DNA from: Botryotinia globosa
Taxonomy: Eukaryota; Ascomycota; Leotiomycetes; Helotiales; Sclerotiniaceae
Assembly (NCBI GenBank): GCA_014898425.1
Contig: RCSZ01000001.1
Span: 1,488,001 to 1,552,000, forward strand
Direction of reading: 5' to 3'
Length of the DNA: 64,000 nt
Under the pieces are notes generated by a model. The model ran no database searches, was not told the DNA's origin, and worked only from the letters and a program-made list of their open reading frames with translations. Positions 23,578 to 37,543 of the stretch are shown here, one piece after another. Each line of letters starts with the position of its first letter. Position 1 is the first letter of the stretch. The translations under genes and the position numbers were made by a program.

Positions 23578-25496
23578 TTAAAATCGTATTCTGAAATCAT
23601 CTACATTCCTATTCCCACTTATCATTAGTGTGATAGATTTGCTGGCCTCTGATTTAGACGCCGATCCGTAAGTTGTCGTCGGACCATGTTGAACCAAGAT
23701 ATCGTCCTCTTTGAAAGACGTTGCTCGTCCGTAATCATTATGTATTATCTCTTCTAGACTCAGTCCTTGAGTCTCACGCAAGAAAAGTAATGATACAACT
23801 GCAATTATGCCATCGAACAGACCCCAGAGGAGGAATGTACCCCTAGGTTTGTGTTAGTTTTCTCCGCAAAATATGGAATCGAGTGTTTGTGTATATGTTT
23901 TACTTGCCATCTAAGGTTCTCGATCATGTACGGGATCGTTAAAGAGAACACGAAGTTGAAAAGCCATTGGGATGAATCTCCGATTGCAATACCCGGTTCT
24001 CTGATTCTTGTTGAAAAGATTCTACATCAGAAATTAGCAAAATGCAAGGACATGAATGCACGGGTAGAAAGTTCTTACTCAGATACATATGGCCATGGCA
24101 GTGGTCCCCATGAAAGATTGTACACAATAACAAACATGTAGATTAGAGCCACTGTCGCAATTCCACTACTTGTGACACCTGCAGTCTTTGTAGCTGGAAG
24201 CTCTTTGACCACGACTGCAGTTGTAATTTGACAAGCACTCATAAATACAGCTCCACCAATCAAAGCTGCTCTTCGACCAATGCGATTGGAAAGGAAGACA
24301 ACGAAGACTCCGCACGCTACAATTTTGATTGCACCAAAGATGGCAGTCAGCAGTAAATCCCGATTTCCACCGCCAACGAGCAATTTGAAATATTGCGGCC
24401 CATAGTAGGCAAAGGCTGTTGCACCTGTAGCTTGTTGAGCTGTGAAGATGGCGAGCGCTGTGAAATACGATTAAAATTATCCCTTTCAACAAGTTCTATG
24501 AGAGATTAGTGTCTACTTCACTTTGTCAAGAAAGTGACGAAACCTACCCTTCACGTGAAATCCTTCAGTAGCTCTTTGTTCCATTTCGACGCCTACACGA
24601 ATTTCTTCCATCTATTCAATTGTAGCTTGCGATTCATCTGCTCGAACCCACTTCAAACTTTCCGAGGCCTCATCATGTCTTCCTGTCTTGGTATACCAAC
24701 GAGTACTTTCCTTCAGAGTAAACATTCCCAAACCAAGAAGACCAGCTGGGAGAATCTGGAGACCGATGGGAATCTGCCATTGTCTGGACACAGAAGGGAC
24801 TACTTCGACTATGGCATAGTCAACCCAATACAAAGTAAATATTCCTAAATTAGTGTTAGGTACCATTCTGGTGCTTGTTCATGACTCCACTCAAACTAAC
24901 CAAAAGTGTAAAACCATTGGAAAAAGCTCCCAATCTGTCCTCGCAATTCCTTTGGTGCCATCTCCACAATAAACATTGGAACAGCCACACTTACAGCTCC
25001 AAGACCCACGCCAGCGATATCTCTCCCAGCATAGAACACTGTCATGCCTGTGAATTAACAGTTTCCATTATTGCACCAATAATGAAAATAAAGGAAGCGA
25101 TTTGTAACGACAATTTGCGCCCGATCCGATCTGCAATGGGCCATATGAAAAAACATGCTATAAAAGCACCCGCTTGCTGCAGGTCAATAGCAAGAGAACT
25201 CATGCATGAGGGGTCGAATATTTGAAATCATTAACGAAAGACTTGAGAGTCAAGACTCCACCTATTCATCGTTAAAACTCAGTACTTATACTACTGTGCT
25301 GACTTTATCACGATGTACTTACCAACACTATATGACTGTTAGTAAATCAAACAACCGAGCAAACACACAAGCAGGTGAGTAAGAAATGAAGGGATACACG
25401 CATGCCACTATCATAACCAAATAGAAATACACCTATACAAACTACGCTTGCCAGCCAGTACGCTCTTACTTTGCCAAGCGTTGAGTTCTTCATCAT
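23578..25496 (-). pseudogene. Disrupted MFS sugar/quinate-type transporter
   Basis: The minus strand reads as a 12-TM sugar porter in pieces. It begins with MMKNSTLGKVRAYWLASVVC and FLFGYDSG at 25496, continues with GVLTLKSFVNDFKYS, then QQAGAFIACFFIWPIADRIG with RKLSLQ, YAGRDIAGVGLGAVSVAVPM and ELRGQIGSFFQWFYTFG. Next is the GLQILPAGLLGLGMFTLKES segment with TRWYTKTGRHDEA, and then LSNRIGRRAALIGGAVFMSA and VIVYNLSWGPLPWPYVSE. It ends with LRETQGLSLEEI before TAA. Several canonical introns remain. Three lesions cannot be spliced away simply: a frame shift near 25200-25207, another near 25043-25050, and an in-frame TAG at 24612-24614 between ATIE and MEEIRVGV. A fourth mismatch near 24460 may instead reflect an alternative acceptor. 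The gene is divergent from a sulfatase that is also broken, 755 bp away. Substrate is unknown. Confidence 0.8.
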
Positions 25497-28155
<2,659 letters not shown>

Positions 28156-28940
28156 GGGGCAAATCTAGGAGGTTGGTGATTCTTTTCTTGATCCTATGCT
28201 AGAATTCTCCAGCTGTATCTCTCTAATCTCATTAGGGAGTAGTAATAACTATTCCCCTCTTCCTCTCGAAGAGAAAGCAAAATTATACCTAAATTCCCTC
28301 TGATCTATGTGTACAAAATAACAAAATTGAGTGTTCTTGTGAATCTAGCAACAAGTAAGAGTTGAGGCCACCGCTCATCGCATATATAACGCTTTTTCAG
28401 CTAAAATATAGGATTATTCAACTTTTTATACCTTAATTTATTTTATGATAATAAAAAAACCTCATTTTTGCAGGGATTTTGTCACATTTGTTACAGGAGT
28501 GCGATAAGTGATGGTCCTAATTCTTACAAAAACATCGATATATTGCATACCTATATAAAAATGAAACGTTAAAGTGTACACGCAATGCAAAGAAGCGGGA
28601 AGAATAACCTGCACGCATTTAAATTTTCAAGATATCTTTTCATGCTATGGTCGTCTTCGCCAGCAATGAAACACAAAGATTTTCGAGTATCTGAAGATTC
28701 ATTCAGTAAAATTGAAATCCAGCACATACAAGTTCACGTCTCCGGAATAATTGAAGATATGGCACTCTGTATCATTATTTGTAGATTGATAGCAGTTTAT
28801 ATTTATCTATTTCCTGAACCTCTATTCCTAAATGGACGCCCAGCGCGGATTTACTAGTCAGGTCGCCGTTGTGTATATGATAGCTATGTGCTTATATGTC
28901 TGAAATTAGTCTATACAGCTATAATTCTGATGATGAGTAT
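28156..28940. other. AT-rich intergenic region, no gene seen
   Basis: A 3' flank of the sulfatase remnant, AT-rich, with only short motifless open frames. Confidence 0.5.
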
Positions 28941-29139
28941 TTTATAGATTTATAGATTTATAGATTTATAGATTTATAGATTTATAGATTTATAGATTTA
29001 TAGATTTATAGATTTATAGATTTATAGATTTATAGATTTATAGATTTATAGATTTATAGATTTATAGATTTATAGATTTATAGATTTATAGATTTATAGA
29101 TTTATAGATTTATAGATTTATAGATTTATAGATTTATAG
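28941..29139. repeat. 8-bp satellite, about 25 copies of TTTATAGA
   Basis: About 199 bp of near-perfect head-to-tail TTTATAGA units. The unit is not telomeric (TTAGGG in fungi). Confidence 0.95.
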
Positions 29140-29180
29140 TCTGTTGATTCTTCAAACTAATAATATACTATAATACACAT

Positions 29181-29259
29181 ATATACATACATACATACAT
29201 ACATATATATATACATACATACATACATACATACATACATACATACATACATACATACA

Positions 29260-29293
<34 letters not shown>

Positions 29294-29316
29294 CATACAT
29301 ACATACATACATACAT
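29181..29316. repeat. Tetranucleotide microsatellite (TACA)n with TATA interruptions
   Basis: A long run of CATA/TACA units broken twice by TATATA. The open frame through it (Met-Tyr-Val-Cys repeat) is a by-product. Confidence 0.95.
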
Positions 29317-30814
29317 CCAATACCAAATCTAATAATCAACAAGTAACCACCAAGCATCAATTTAGTTCAACGACCCCCCTTCCATAATGCTCACATTCAG
29401 TAACCAAATAACTCATTGACAAACAAATCCAGTAATCGTTTTTACCCTTCTATTTCGGGCATGATGATTACACAAAAGGTTGTAAGCTCAATACTCAACA
29501 CCTGATATCTTCTCCCATCAACCTGGTCAGGCATACCATCCATCTTATTCACAGCCCGAAATTCCCGTCAAGAATTCGCATTGTTATAGTGATAACCTAT
29601 CGACGATGAAAACATCCTCACTATGATTTCCAGACACTGTTATCACCCACTCCATCATTCCCTCACATCATCAACCTCTCAATAGCAATTCCGAAATCCC
29701 GAATATTGAGACGAGAGGCCCATTGAACACCCTCAAAACACAACAACGTGTGCATCTATAGAGTAACCAGAACAGATTCGCACATCTGGAATCCCAAGAC
29801 CTTAAATTCAGGAAACGGCTGGCAAGGGGTTTGGTTCGGGAGTAAAAGATGAAGAGGTTTCGAGAGGGAATCGTACAAGAAAACGATGAGTGCTTTACCG
29901 CTAACAATTCGGGAATGGTTCTTCCATTAATATTAGATGGAGGGGCTTGATAAGATGTATACTCAGCAGCGTCATATCACGCACGCATTCACGAACGAAA
30001 TGGGGGAGGGGAGAGTTATCACATGACTACTAATACTATACCGATTCGTTCCTCATTCTTTAGCAAAACAACACTTGGATAAGAAGTACCGAGCAGAAAA
30101 ATCCATTTATTTCCCTTTCCTTTCCTTTCCTTTCCCATTCCTCTCCCACTCCTCTCTCGGAATGTTTAAGAGCAAATGTTCAATAGTGGATATAGTTCCG
30201 TGTCCATCATCTATCATCCGACTGCTCCGCCCGCTGACATCTATCAATCTGTACCAGTAGGTTATCAACCTCACAATCTGGTATTTTCACCACGGAGGGT
30301 TTATAACTGGGCGTGGATTTGGATATCAACAGTCACATCAACTATCCACTGAGTGCTGTTGTGAAATGTATTCTCCGGAGTCCGTAGACAATGGACATTC
30401 TTCACAATCATTCATATGCCCCGTATCCAAAGTTTGATACTAAGCCCTGGATATGCTCTCCTGGTGGTCCGTACTGAGTCTGAGGGACATTACTGAGACT
30501 TCGCTAGCCTTATTTCTCTCCTGGCTAAAAGAATCGTCCACTAGAACGAAAACAGGCGACCAGTCTACGAGCCTCACCGTTCACCGGACACGACAGAAAT
30601 TCCGCACCCGCCCCAAACGATTCACGCATCAAATGCCCAATTATGGAACTCAAAATTTGTAGAAGAATGACACGCATCAAAACATAAGACTCTACCAGTA
30701 CTCCAACCAATCAAACACATTCATCTACCCGCCCTGCGAAACTTCGCCTCCTCAATCTGCATCAAAGATCCAAACTCCACCCAAAAAATCATTTGTAGCA
30801 GTGAAGTTATCATG

Positions 30815-30822
30815 TCACGTGA
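30815..30822. promoter_or_regulatory. TCACGTGA palindrome, candidate bHLH (Cbf1/Met4-type) site
   Basis: This perfect 8-bp palindrome contains CACGTGA, the core bound by Cbf1-Met4-Met28 at yeast sulfur genes including MET16. It lies 1.2 kb upstream of the PAPS reductase start, which is far for such a site, so function is uncertain. Confidence 0.3.
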
Positions 30823-30884
30823 AATGTCGTGCTTTTGGTTAACAATGACACAACTCACAAGTGAAAGTCAATGGGCAGGGGTTG

Positions 30885-30911
30885 TCAAAGCTATCAAAGC
30901 TATCAAAGCTA
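30885..30911. repeat. 9-bp tandem repeat, 3 copies
   Basis: Three perfect units of TCAAAGCTA in non-coding DNA. Confidence 0.85.
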
Positions 30912-31080
30912 TCCGATTAGCGAGAAGATGATTTGAGGATCGACTTTTCGATATGAGGGAAAATTAGTAAAGAATCAATCGGTATCAGTGAGTGAGTGAA
31001 CATGGAGAGAAGAGAAGATCGATACAATGAAGGAAACGGGTTTATGTTAAATGGAAATATAAAAAAAACCCGAATGAGTT

Positions 31081-31150
31081 AAAATTGATAAAAATAAGTA
31101 AAAATTGGTAAAAATTGGTAAAAATTAGTAAAAATTGGTAAAAATAAGTA
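31081..31150. repeat. 10-bp degenerate tandem repeat, 7 units
   Basis: Seven consecutive 10-bp units of the form AAAATTGGTA, AAAATAAGTA or AAAATTAGTA, A-rich on the plus strand. Confidence 0.88.
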
Positions 31151-31626
31151 AAAAGTTGTCACCGTAAAATCTACCTCTAGAGGAATAAAGAACCTTCTCT
31201 TGCATCACAGATTCACAGATTCACAGCCTCTCAAAACACTACCTCATTCAGTAAAGTCGGGAAAGTGGGTTCACCAAATAAAACAAGCTTAAAAAATGAT
31301 AAGACCTCAATCCTTACTAGCGTCTATCACGCCATATCAAATTCTCAAAATAAGGCAAGATAAGGCACGAAAAGACAAAATAAGGCAGCCAGGTCTTCCT
31401 CAAGCCTCGATGACAGCACTTATACTGCCCACGGAGTTATGGCACGGTCTTTGCCTGAAGAAGTGTAATAGTAAGTCCGTCTTTGTCTTTGTAAGGATAA
31501 TGAAATGTCGTGCTTTTCGGTGATGATCCACTTTTCTTTTGTAATTGTCGATGGGAGGGAGAGATATAATCCATATACCAAGAGAGTAAAATAAGTATAT
31601 ACCAGCACTCGAATCATCTTTCCTAC

Positions 31627-31672
31627 TTCACTTCCACTTCCACTTCCACTTCCACTTCCACTTCAACTTCTT
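31627..31672. repeat. Hexanucleotide (CTTCCA)n pyrimidine-rich repeat
   Basis: About seven CTTCCA units about 360-400 bp before the PAPS reductase ATG. Pyrimidine-rich stretches are common in fungal promoters. Confidence 0.8.
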
Positions 31673-32024
31673 TAGCATTGTGTGATCATACTCTCTACCT
31701 CTTTATAATACCTATCTATACACAGCATACTATCATCTCAAATCATATCATATCTCTTTATCATATTCTCTTCTCTTGCAACTTGTGAAACTAAATTGGA
31801 TCACACCATCGAGGAGATAATTGTGCCATTTATTATTGCTGGGCTTTTGACATCACTTTCCTCTTTCATCTTTCAACTTGTCATCAACCTTATATAACTT
31901 TTACCCTTTTCTCTAAAACAAAAAGCAATATCTTGAGAAAACGTTTGTTTACTTGTATTCGACTTTGCCATTTCAAATCAATAAAAGGTTTTCTTCTTTC
32001 GCTCAACCGAAAATATATATCAAT

Positions 32025-32951
32025 ATGGGACTCCACCGCGAATCATCTGCCTCGAACCTCGAGTCGGGATATGCTTCTGGAGCATCATCTCAGAGCTCTC
32101 TTCCTCAAATTGTCCTCACAAAACCTCACCTCAAGTTTATCAATGCATCACTCAACAATCTTCAACCTATGGATATTCTCCGATGGGCTAAAATTACCTT
32201 CCCAAACCTCTACCAAACCACTGCTTTCGGAGTAACGGGTCTCGTCACACTTGATATGTTAAGTAAGCTCCAAAAGGAAACCCCTGAGCTACCAAGCATC
32301 GATGCTATCTTCCTTGACACCTTGTATCACTTCAACGAAACACTCGAATTAGTTGAGAAGACCAAGAGCAGATACCCAAATGTAAACCTGCATGTTTATA
32401 AGCCAGAAGGTTGCCAAACTGTTGGAGATTTCGAGGGAAAGCATGGCAAGGAACTATGGAAGACCAACGCCGATTTGTATGATTGGGTTGCCAAGGTCGA
32501 ACCCGCTCAACGAGCATACAACGAGCTGGATGTTGCTGCAGTCTTGACTGGCAGAAGGAGAAGTCAAGGTGCCAAGAGAGAGAGCCTGGACATCGTCGAG
32601 GTCGACGAAGCTGGCTTGATCAAGATCAACCCTTTGGCAGGATGGAGCTTCAAGGAGGTACAAAACTATATCAAGGAGAATGATGTTCCGTACAACGACT
32701 TGTTGGACCGCGGATACAAGAGTGTCGGAGATTGGCATTCAACTGAGCCAGTAAAGGAAGGAGAAGACGAACGTGCTGGAAGATGGAAGGGCACTGAGAA
32801 GACCGAGTGCGGAATTCACAACAAACGATCAAAGTACGCACAATACTTGTACGAAATGGAACAAAAGAAACAACAAGAAGAACTGTCCGCAGCGTTGGAA
32901 AAGGTTCAGATCAGGGAAGAGAAGATTGAGGATATTACCGTCGGAGTTTAG
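32025..32951 (+). CDS. met16: Phosphoadenosine phosphosulfate (PAPS) reductase
   Basis: One exon, 308 residues. The enzyme reduces PAPS to sulfite with thioredoxin as donor, the third step of sulfate assimilation, in the cytosol. I chose the ATG at 32025 (MGLHRESSASNLESGYASG) because the frame upstream of it reads through a CT-rich leader. The PP-loop-like binding segment reads TTAFGVTGLVTLDMLSKL, followed by DAIFLDTLYHFNETLELVEK, the conserved substrate-facing strand. Then come VLTGRRRSQGAKRESL and NPLAGWSFKEVQNYI. The C-terminal KTECGIH holds the catalytic cysteine of the thioredoxin-dependent class, and the paired Cys motifs of the iron-sulfur APS reductases are absent. Length matches fungal MET16/sA orthologues. 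The upstream region carries a CACGTGA element that could bind a sulfur regulator. The gene lies 3.9 kb from the sulfatase pseudogene. Confidence 0.95.
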   Translation: MGLHRESSASNLESGYASGASSQSSLPQIVLTKPHLKFINASLNNLQPMDILRWAKITFPNLYQTTAFGVTGLVTLDMLSKLQKETPELPSIDAIFLDTLYHFNETLELVEKTKSRYPNVNLHVYKPEGCQTVGDFEGKHGKELWKTNADLYDWVAKVEPAQRAYNELDVAAVLTGRRRSQGAKRESLDIVEVDEAGLIKINPLAGWSFKEVQNYIKENDVPYNDLLDRGYKSVGDWHSTEPVKEGEDERAGRWKGTEKTECGIHNKRSKYAQYLYEMEQKKQQEELSAALEKVQIREEKIEDITVGV

Positions 32952-34073
32952 AGTTGTCAGCACTCGCTGTCTTGCCTGACGCGGTTTTTTTCTTTGCAAT
33001 CTTTTCGTTCCGATATAGCACACCTTCCATGGTCGGAGTTTTGGGATAACATCAGTGGGATAAACACATGACTTATAAGCATTGGAGTTGCAGGCGTCCA
33101 AACAAAGGGAAATCACACGATACCTTACCTTGGTTGTTGTCTTGTTTAGATCTTGGAGGCTCGTTCTTTTGATGCTCGTCATCAAAAATTTCAGTCTCGC
33201 TATTATATATAGCGAAAACGACTTAATGAAAGTTACATTAATGCAATTCAGACCCTTATTGTGATATCTTTTTGATGTGTTTGAAGTGAAAGATTGAAGT
33301 CGCCGATAACATATCGCCAACAAAATATGGTGTTAGTGTGACACATGGTCTTGTCACAGTAATCCTCGTTGGATGACACTAGATAATCTTGACCACAAAA
33401 TATATTCAGAAGTCATCTTGTTGTGTCCCGACGAGGTCTAGATAACAGCCAGAGGCAGGTTTGACGACAATCTTATCTAACGCACATTCCAAGATGTTGA
33501 ACGTATGAGCTGAGAAGAATGCCGATTGCCAGATGAGACAAGTCTTAACTTGTGTGTGCAATCCAGTTCCTATCTCACCAGCACAATAGATCTAGAAGCT
33601 TATGAAACAAAGCCACTATCTGTGCTGATATTAGCGGTGAGGGGAATGTGGAGGAGCTGATGGTGAAATCCTAGCGGGCGACTATGGTGCTCCCAATATT
33701 GACATCGTCTAGGTAATGACGCCGGGGCTTCAAATGGGGACGAGGTGAGGCTTGCTATCGCCCGAAGTAGTAGACTGGGGTAAAAATTGAGTTTGCGGTA
33801 TTCGGCTCGGGCCACTGCGGGGAAAGCGGCCGCTGTCGCCACTTACGCGGGGATCTCAATGCCAAGGATAATGACGACACTGCTTTTGATGCTTTTGCTC
33901 CTGGAATTCTAGAACATATGGAAAAGAAAACATGGCATTTAGTTTCTTCGTATGTACCTACCTCGTAACTACGTGGTAGACAGTTCTTTCGTCCATTCTT
34001 CCTCTATTGCAACTTCGTATTCCTATGATTGTACCTAAGAATCCCACACAATCAAATCGAGAATACAACCAAA
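32952..34073. other. Intergenic, no gene seen
   Basis: No open frame with recognisable content. It contains the 3' region of PAPS reductase and the promoter of the RRT8-like gene. Confidence 0.5.
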
Positions 34074-35442
34074 ATGTCAAGCTCAATGGAGAAAGCAGGC
34101 GTGAAAGCCAAGGAGGTCGCGTAGGTTCATTTTGAAGCATTACCCCTGTGTTCGCAGAACTAATAGATTTCAAACAACAGAAAGGAAGACTTTGATAAAG
34201 CAAAGGAGTTGGCACGTTCAGCAGCAATCAGTGGAGCTTACCTCTACCCCATCAAAGTTCGTTGAGTTCCAAATCACATCTTTCTCTCTGCTCTATCGTA
34301 TCACAAGCTAATCATTTCCTCAAACAGGGCATCTTCTACTTCCTCTCGCATCGCACATTATGGAAACCCCTCTTGTCGAAACTCGTACCCACTCTGTCTC
34401 TATCCGTCATCGTCGTGGTTGTGATGTTCATGTTTACCTATCTACCGCAACTTGCCGTTCTCATTTTCACCGATGGACCTCTCGCTGCAGTCTCTGCAGT
34501 CCTCTTGACTCTCTCTGAATCTAGCACAATTGTCACTATGCTTTCCAAAAATTTCCTCATTGCAGATGCTCTTGTTGATACATTTGATGGAGTGATGGTG
34601 GCAAAAGGTCAAGCAGAAGTTGTACAAGAGGGACGAGAGATCAAATCAGGAAAGTTTGGTGATCCAATGAGAAAGTTGGGTAAAGTTGTGAAAGGATACG
34701 GTCAAAAGTATAGCTTTGGAGGCTTGGTAAGATACTTGATGTATCTGCCATTGAATCTTATTCCAGTTGTTGGTACGGTAGTTTTTGTTGGTCTGCAAGG
34801 ACGACAGAGAGGTGAAGGGGTCCACTCGAGAGTATGTTTCAAAACCATTCTTTGACAAATACATTCAAACTGACAGAATTATTAGTATTTCCAATTGAAG
34901 GGATGGTCTAATGCAAAAAAAGAAGCATGGCTTAAGGAGCACTCTGGGGCATACACATCGTGAGTTTTTCTTCCAATGTCGCCTCTCAGATTTTCTTACT
35001 ATGCCCCTCGTTTTTGCAGAGGTCAAACGCACGGCTTTTGGGATCTGCATTGCATTTGTACCTGGCCAGTGCAGTGCTCCTATCAGTTTCCGCCCTGTTT
35101 CCTGCACACATTAGCTCTATAAATGCGTCTTTGACAGGTATCACGAAGCTAGATGACACCACTTTTTTTCAAGATCTACCAGTACAGACTTTATCTAACT
35201 AATAACTTTTGTGTAGATTCGGAACCGTCGCAACTCTTCTTGAACTTGTCCCTGTTGCATCTATTCTCTTCTCATTCACCAACACTGGTAATTACCACCT
35301 CTTTTAGTTCTACTCCTAGACCCATGCTAATTATCTCTCAGTTGGTGCAGCATTGTGGGCTGCCGACATCGAAGGTAATGGCACAACTATGACTGAAATA
35401 TCTTCGCCTCGGGCGCAAAAAGAAGCTCTAAGAGCCGAGTAA
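34074..35442 (+). CDS. RRT8/EI24-like multipass membrane protein
   Basis: Six exons (34074-34120, 34181-34256, 34328-34831, 34886-34959, 35217-35287, 35342-35442) sum to 291 codons, 290 residues. A short charged N-terminus (MSSSMEKAGVKAKEVAKEDF) precedes GIFYFLSHRTLWKPLLSKLV, then a strongly hydrophobic helix (VPTLSLSVIVVVVMFMFTYL) and a second one (FTDGPLAAVSAVLLTLSESS). A third lies at YLMYLPLNLIPVVGTVVFVG and a last at LLELVPVASILFSFTNTVGA. This layout with the Pro-containing LIPVVG segment fits the fungal EI24-related family that includes yeast Rrt8 and Lds1, proteins on lipid droplets and in the spore wall. The fourth intron (257 nt) is longer than the others and contains further splice-like signals (for example an acceptor at about 35020), so an alternative exon is possible. 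Function here is unproven. Confidence 0.78.
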
Positions 35443-36780
35443 AGCCCTTTCTGCAGCCTCCCGAAATTGGCTACAAACGGTGCAACTTTCGGCCAGTCTT
35501 CGTACTCCTTCGTTAATTCGCTTGGAAGATCCCCTGTAGCACAACTGCTTATCTGTGCATGAATATCCTTGCGATTTATGGTTTTTGGTAACCATTCGTT
35601 TGTCTTCCCGTCGATCTTTGACGGTGAATATGGTGTTGGTAAATTGGTAGCGATGGAGTGGAAATCAGGTATGGCTTGGCGAAAACCAAAGGATGTTTAA
35701 TTTTTAATGATTTACGTTGTTCTTTCCAAACGTTTTTCCTTCCAAGTATTTGAAATAAAAAGATGTCCTCACTACGTGCAGTTTTTGCAACATGAAGCCA
35801 CATTATTCTGTACATCAATGCTATTTACACTGAGAAGTACTTGTGAGTCAATTTTCCGTTGGCGGATTCCCCAGACATGGTGCACTGCTAGAGATTGCAT
35901 CCTAGAGTCCCTAGATCCTCGTCTATCACATAAAAATCTTTTAATAATCTTGAAAAATTCGAGTCACTTGAATCCGGAGAATAGCAATTTAATCAGTACC
36001 ATAGAGTTGCTGGTAGATTGTATTGCATCTGCGATCAACGATGCGTCCGTTGATTCTGTTGATGATTGTCTTGACCAAGATATGCAACAAGGCTGGTTGT
36101 TAGTTATACGAGCTGTCTCTTGGAAACGGGCTTCAGAAGCTCAAGTCAACTTGACTTCTTGGGGTATTAACAGCTGGAGATTCAAACTGATAACATTGGA
36201 ATTGGATGAAAAGGACATTTTCACATGCAGGAACAAACTCATCAAGTCACGGAAAGGTGCATCTTCGCTCGTTGTGTTGTCCAACTCAATGGACGGGAAT
36301 GCAGTGCAGCCTGCCGTTGTGTAACATCAATCTGATGGTCTGTTCCTGGTCGTTTGAGATTGAGAGACAATTTTATATTGCAATCTTTGAGAAGTGGAAG
36401 AGTTTCCGCCCCGACTCTCTCAAGGTAATTGATAACCCGGGAACTCGCCATATGGTATGGTCACAACATTTGATGAAACATAAGGGAGGAGATAAGCGGA
36501 TAACCAGTCTGGTTCTGAGGTGTAGAGTGGGTGAGCTGAGCATCTCCGAGTGTCTTTGATGATGGGAAAATACATGGCAATGATGGGGTCTCCATGCAGA
36601 CTTCCTGCTTCATGGGATGTTTTGATAGGAAATTGAATGGGGTTAATGTTAATAGTTCAAGTGCTAGTATGGATGAAACACTTTGAGGGAAAGATATGAT
36701 ATGATATCAGTCTTCATTGGAGGGAAATATGGAATCGACAAGAAGAAATGATGGATACTTGCTGCCTCTTGTGACTTGTC

Positions 36781-36820
36781 TGCTTGCCTGCTTGCCTGCT
36801 TGCCTGCTTGCCTGCTTGCC
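36781..36820. repeat. 8-bp tandem repeat TGCTTGCC, 5 copies
   Basis: Five perfect copies in non-coding sequence 0.7 kb upstream of the mucin-like gene. Confidence 0.9.
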
Positions 36821-37160
36821 CAGGTATGGTGCTGTACTGTACGGTGTGCTTACCTTACCTGGTCGCCTCGTACCGTCCGTCGACCTTGACTCTTTCTTTT
36901 CCTGGAGACGGACGGGAAGTGGATCGAGTCGAGTCGAATCGGAATCGGAATCAAGGAGTTGCCGAGAACAGTTCACTGGGAATTTACTGTCTTCAGAGCG
37001 ATCGATCTTGCTACTATTAGGTACCTTGATCGATAAGGCATTCTGATTTCTTCACCTTTCATCTATCTTAGTGCGCTTATCCCTTTTCTCTTCTTCTCTC
37101 ATCCCATCTTTCCATATAGTTCAACCTTTCACTTCCTATGCCCACAATTGTTTTTCGTCT

Positions 37161-37200
37161 CATCTCATCTCATCTCATCTCATCTCATCTCATCTCATCC
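37161..37200. repeat. Pentanucleotide (CATCT)n repeat
   Basis: Eight CATCT units, the last altered to CATCC, in the CT-rich region upstream of the mucin-like gene. Confidence 0.9.
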
Positions 37201-37429
37201 TCTCTTCTTTCCTCTCATAAATTCTCCTACCATCACATCTCCCTCGAGATCCAGCTGTTTTGAATTGACGTTCCGCTCTTCAACACTTCAATTTATTTGA
37301 GAGACATCCTATAATACGGATTAAGTTGTCCTCCTCATCTCATTACAATCTCCTTTTAATATCCGCCTTTGCGAAATCACACTCGTTTGTCCTCCTCATC
37401 AAAAAAATCAAGTGATAGATCGACCTCAG

Positions 37430-37537
37430 GTATGAGCCATCTTCCCATATCTTTTTCTACTTCACAGCAGTCTTCCTTCTCCTTTGGAGTCAATAGACTC
37501 TTCTTAGATCGTCACTAATTAAATCTTATTCATATAG
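37430..37537 (+). other. Probable 5'-UTR intron of the mucin-like gene
   Basis: CAG/GTATGAG at 37430 and CACTAATT followed by CATATAG at 37537 form a full fungal donor-branch-acceptor set that ends six bases before the ATG at 37544. Its 108 nt would lie in the leader. Confidence 0.5.
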
Positions 37538-37543
37538 ATCAAG

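Larger units (their letters stand above)
29317..32024. other. Long upstream region of PAPS reductase
   Basis: No supported gene in 2.7 kb. It holds several small tandem repeats, a TCACGTGA palindrome (30815-30822), a 17-bp sequence present twice (30820-30836 and 31501-31517), and a CT-rich leader just before the ATG at 32025. Confidence 0.5.
35443..37429. other. Intergenic with one weak open frame
   Basis: An ATG-started frame at 35707-36324 (205 codons) has no motif I recognise and no good splice or family evidence, so I do not call it a gene. Near 36900-36960 are short GAGTC/GGAATC direct repeats. The last 300 bp are CT-rich leader sequence of the mucin-like gene. Confidence 0.4.

Noticed and set aside
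28941..29139. Telomere or CRISPR-like array
   Set aside because: The unit is an 8-bp TTTATAGA satellite without spacers and unlike TTAGGG; eukaryotic context makes CRISPR irrelevant.
29157..29360. Met-Tyr-Val-Cys repeat open frame
   Set aside because: It is a translation of the TACA microsatellite on the opposite strand.
35707..36324. 205-codon ATG-started open frame
   Set aside because: No motif, family resemblance or clear splice context; kept only as a note in the intergenic entry.
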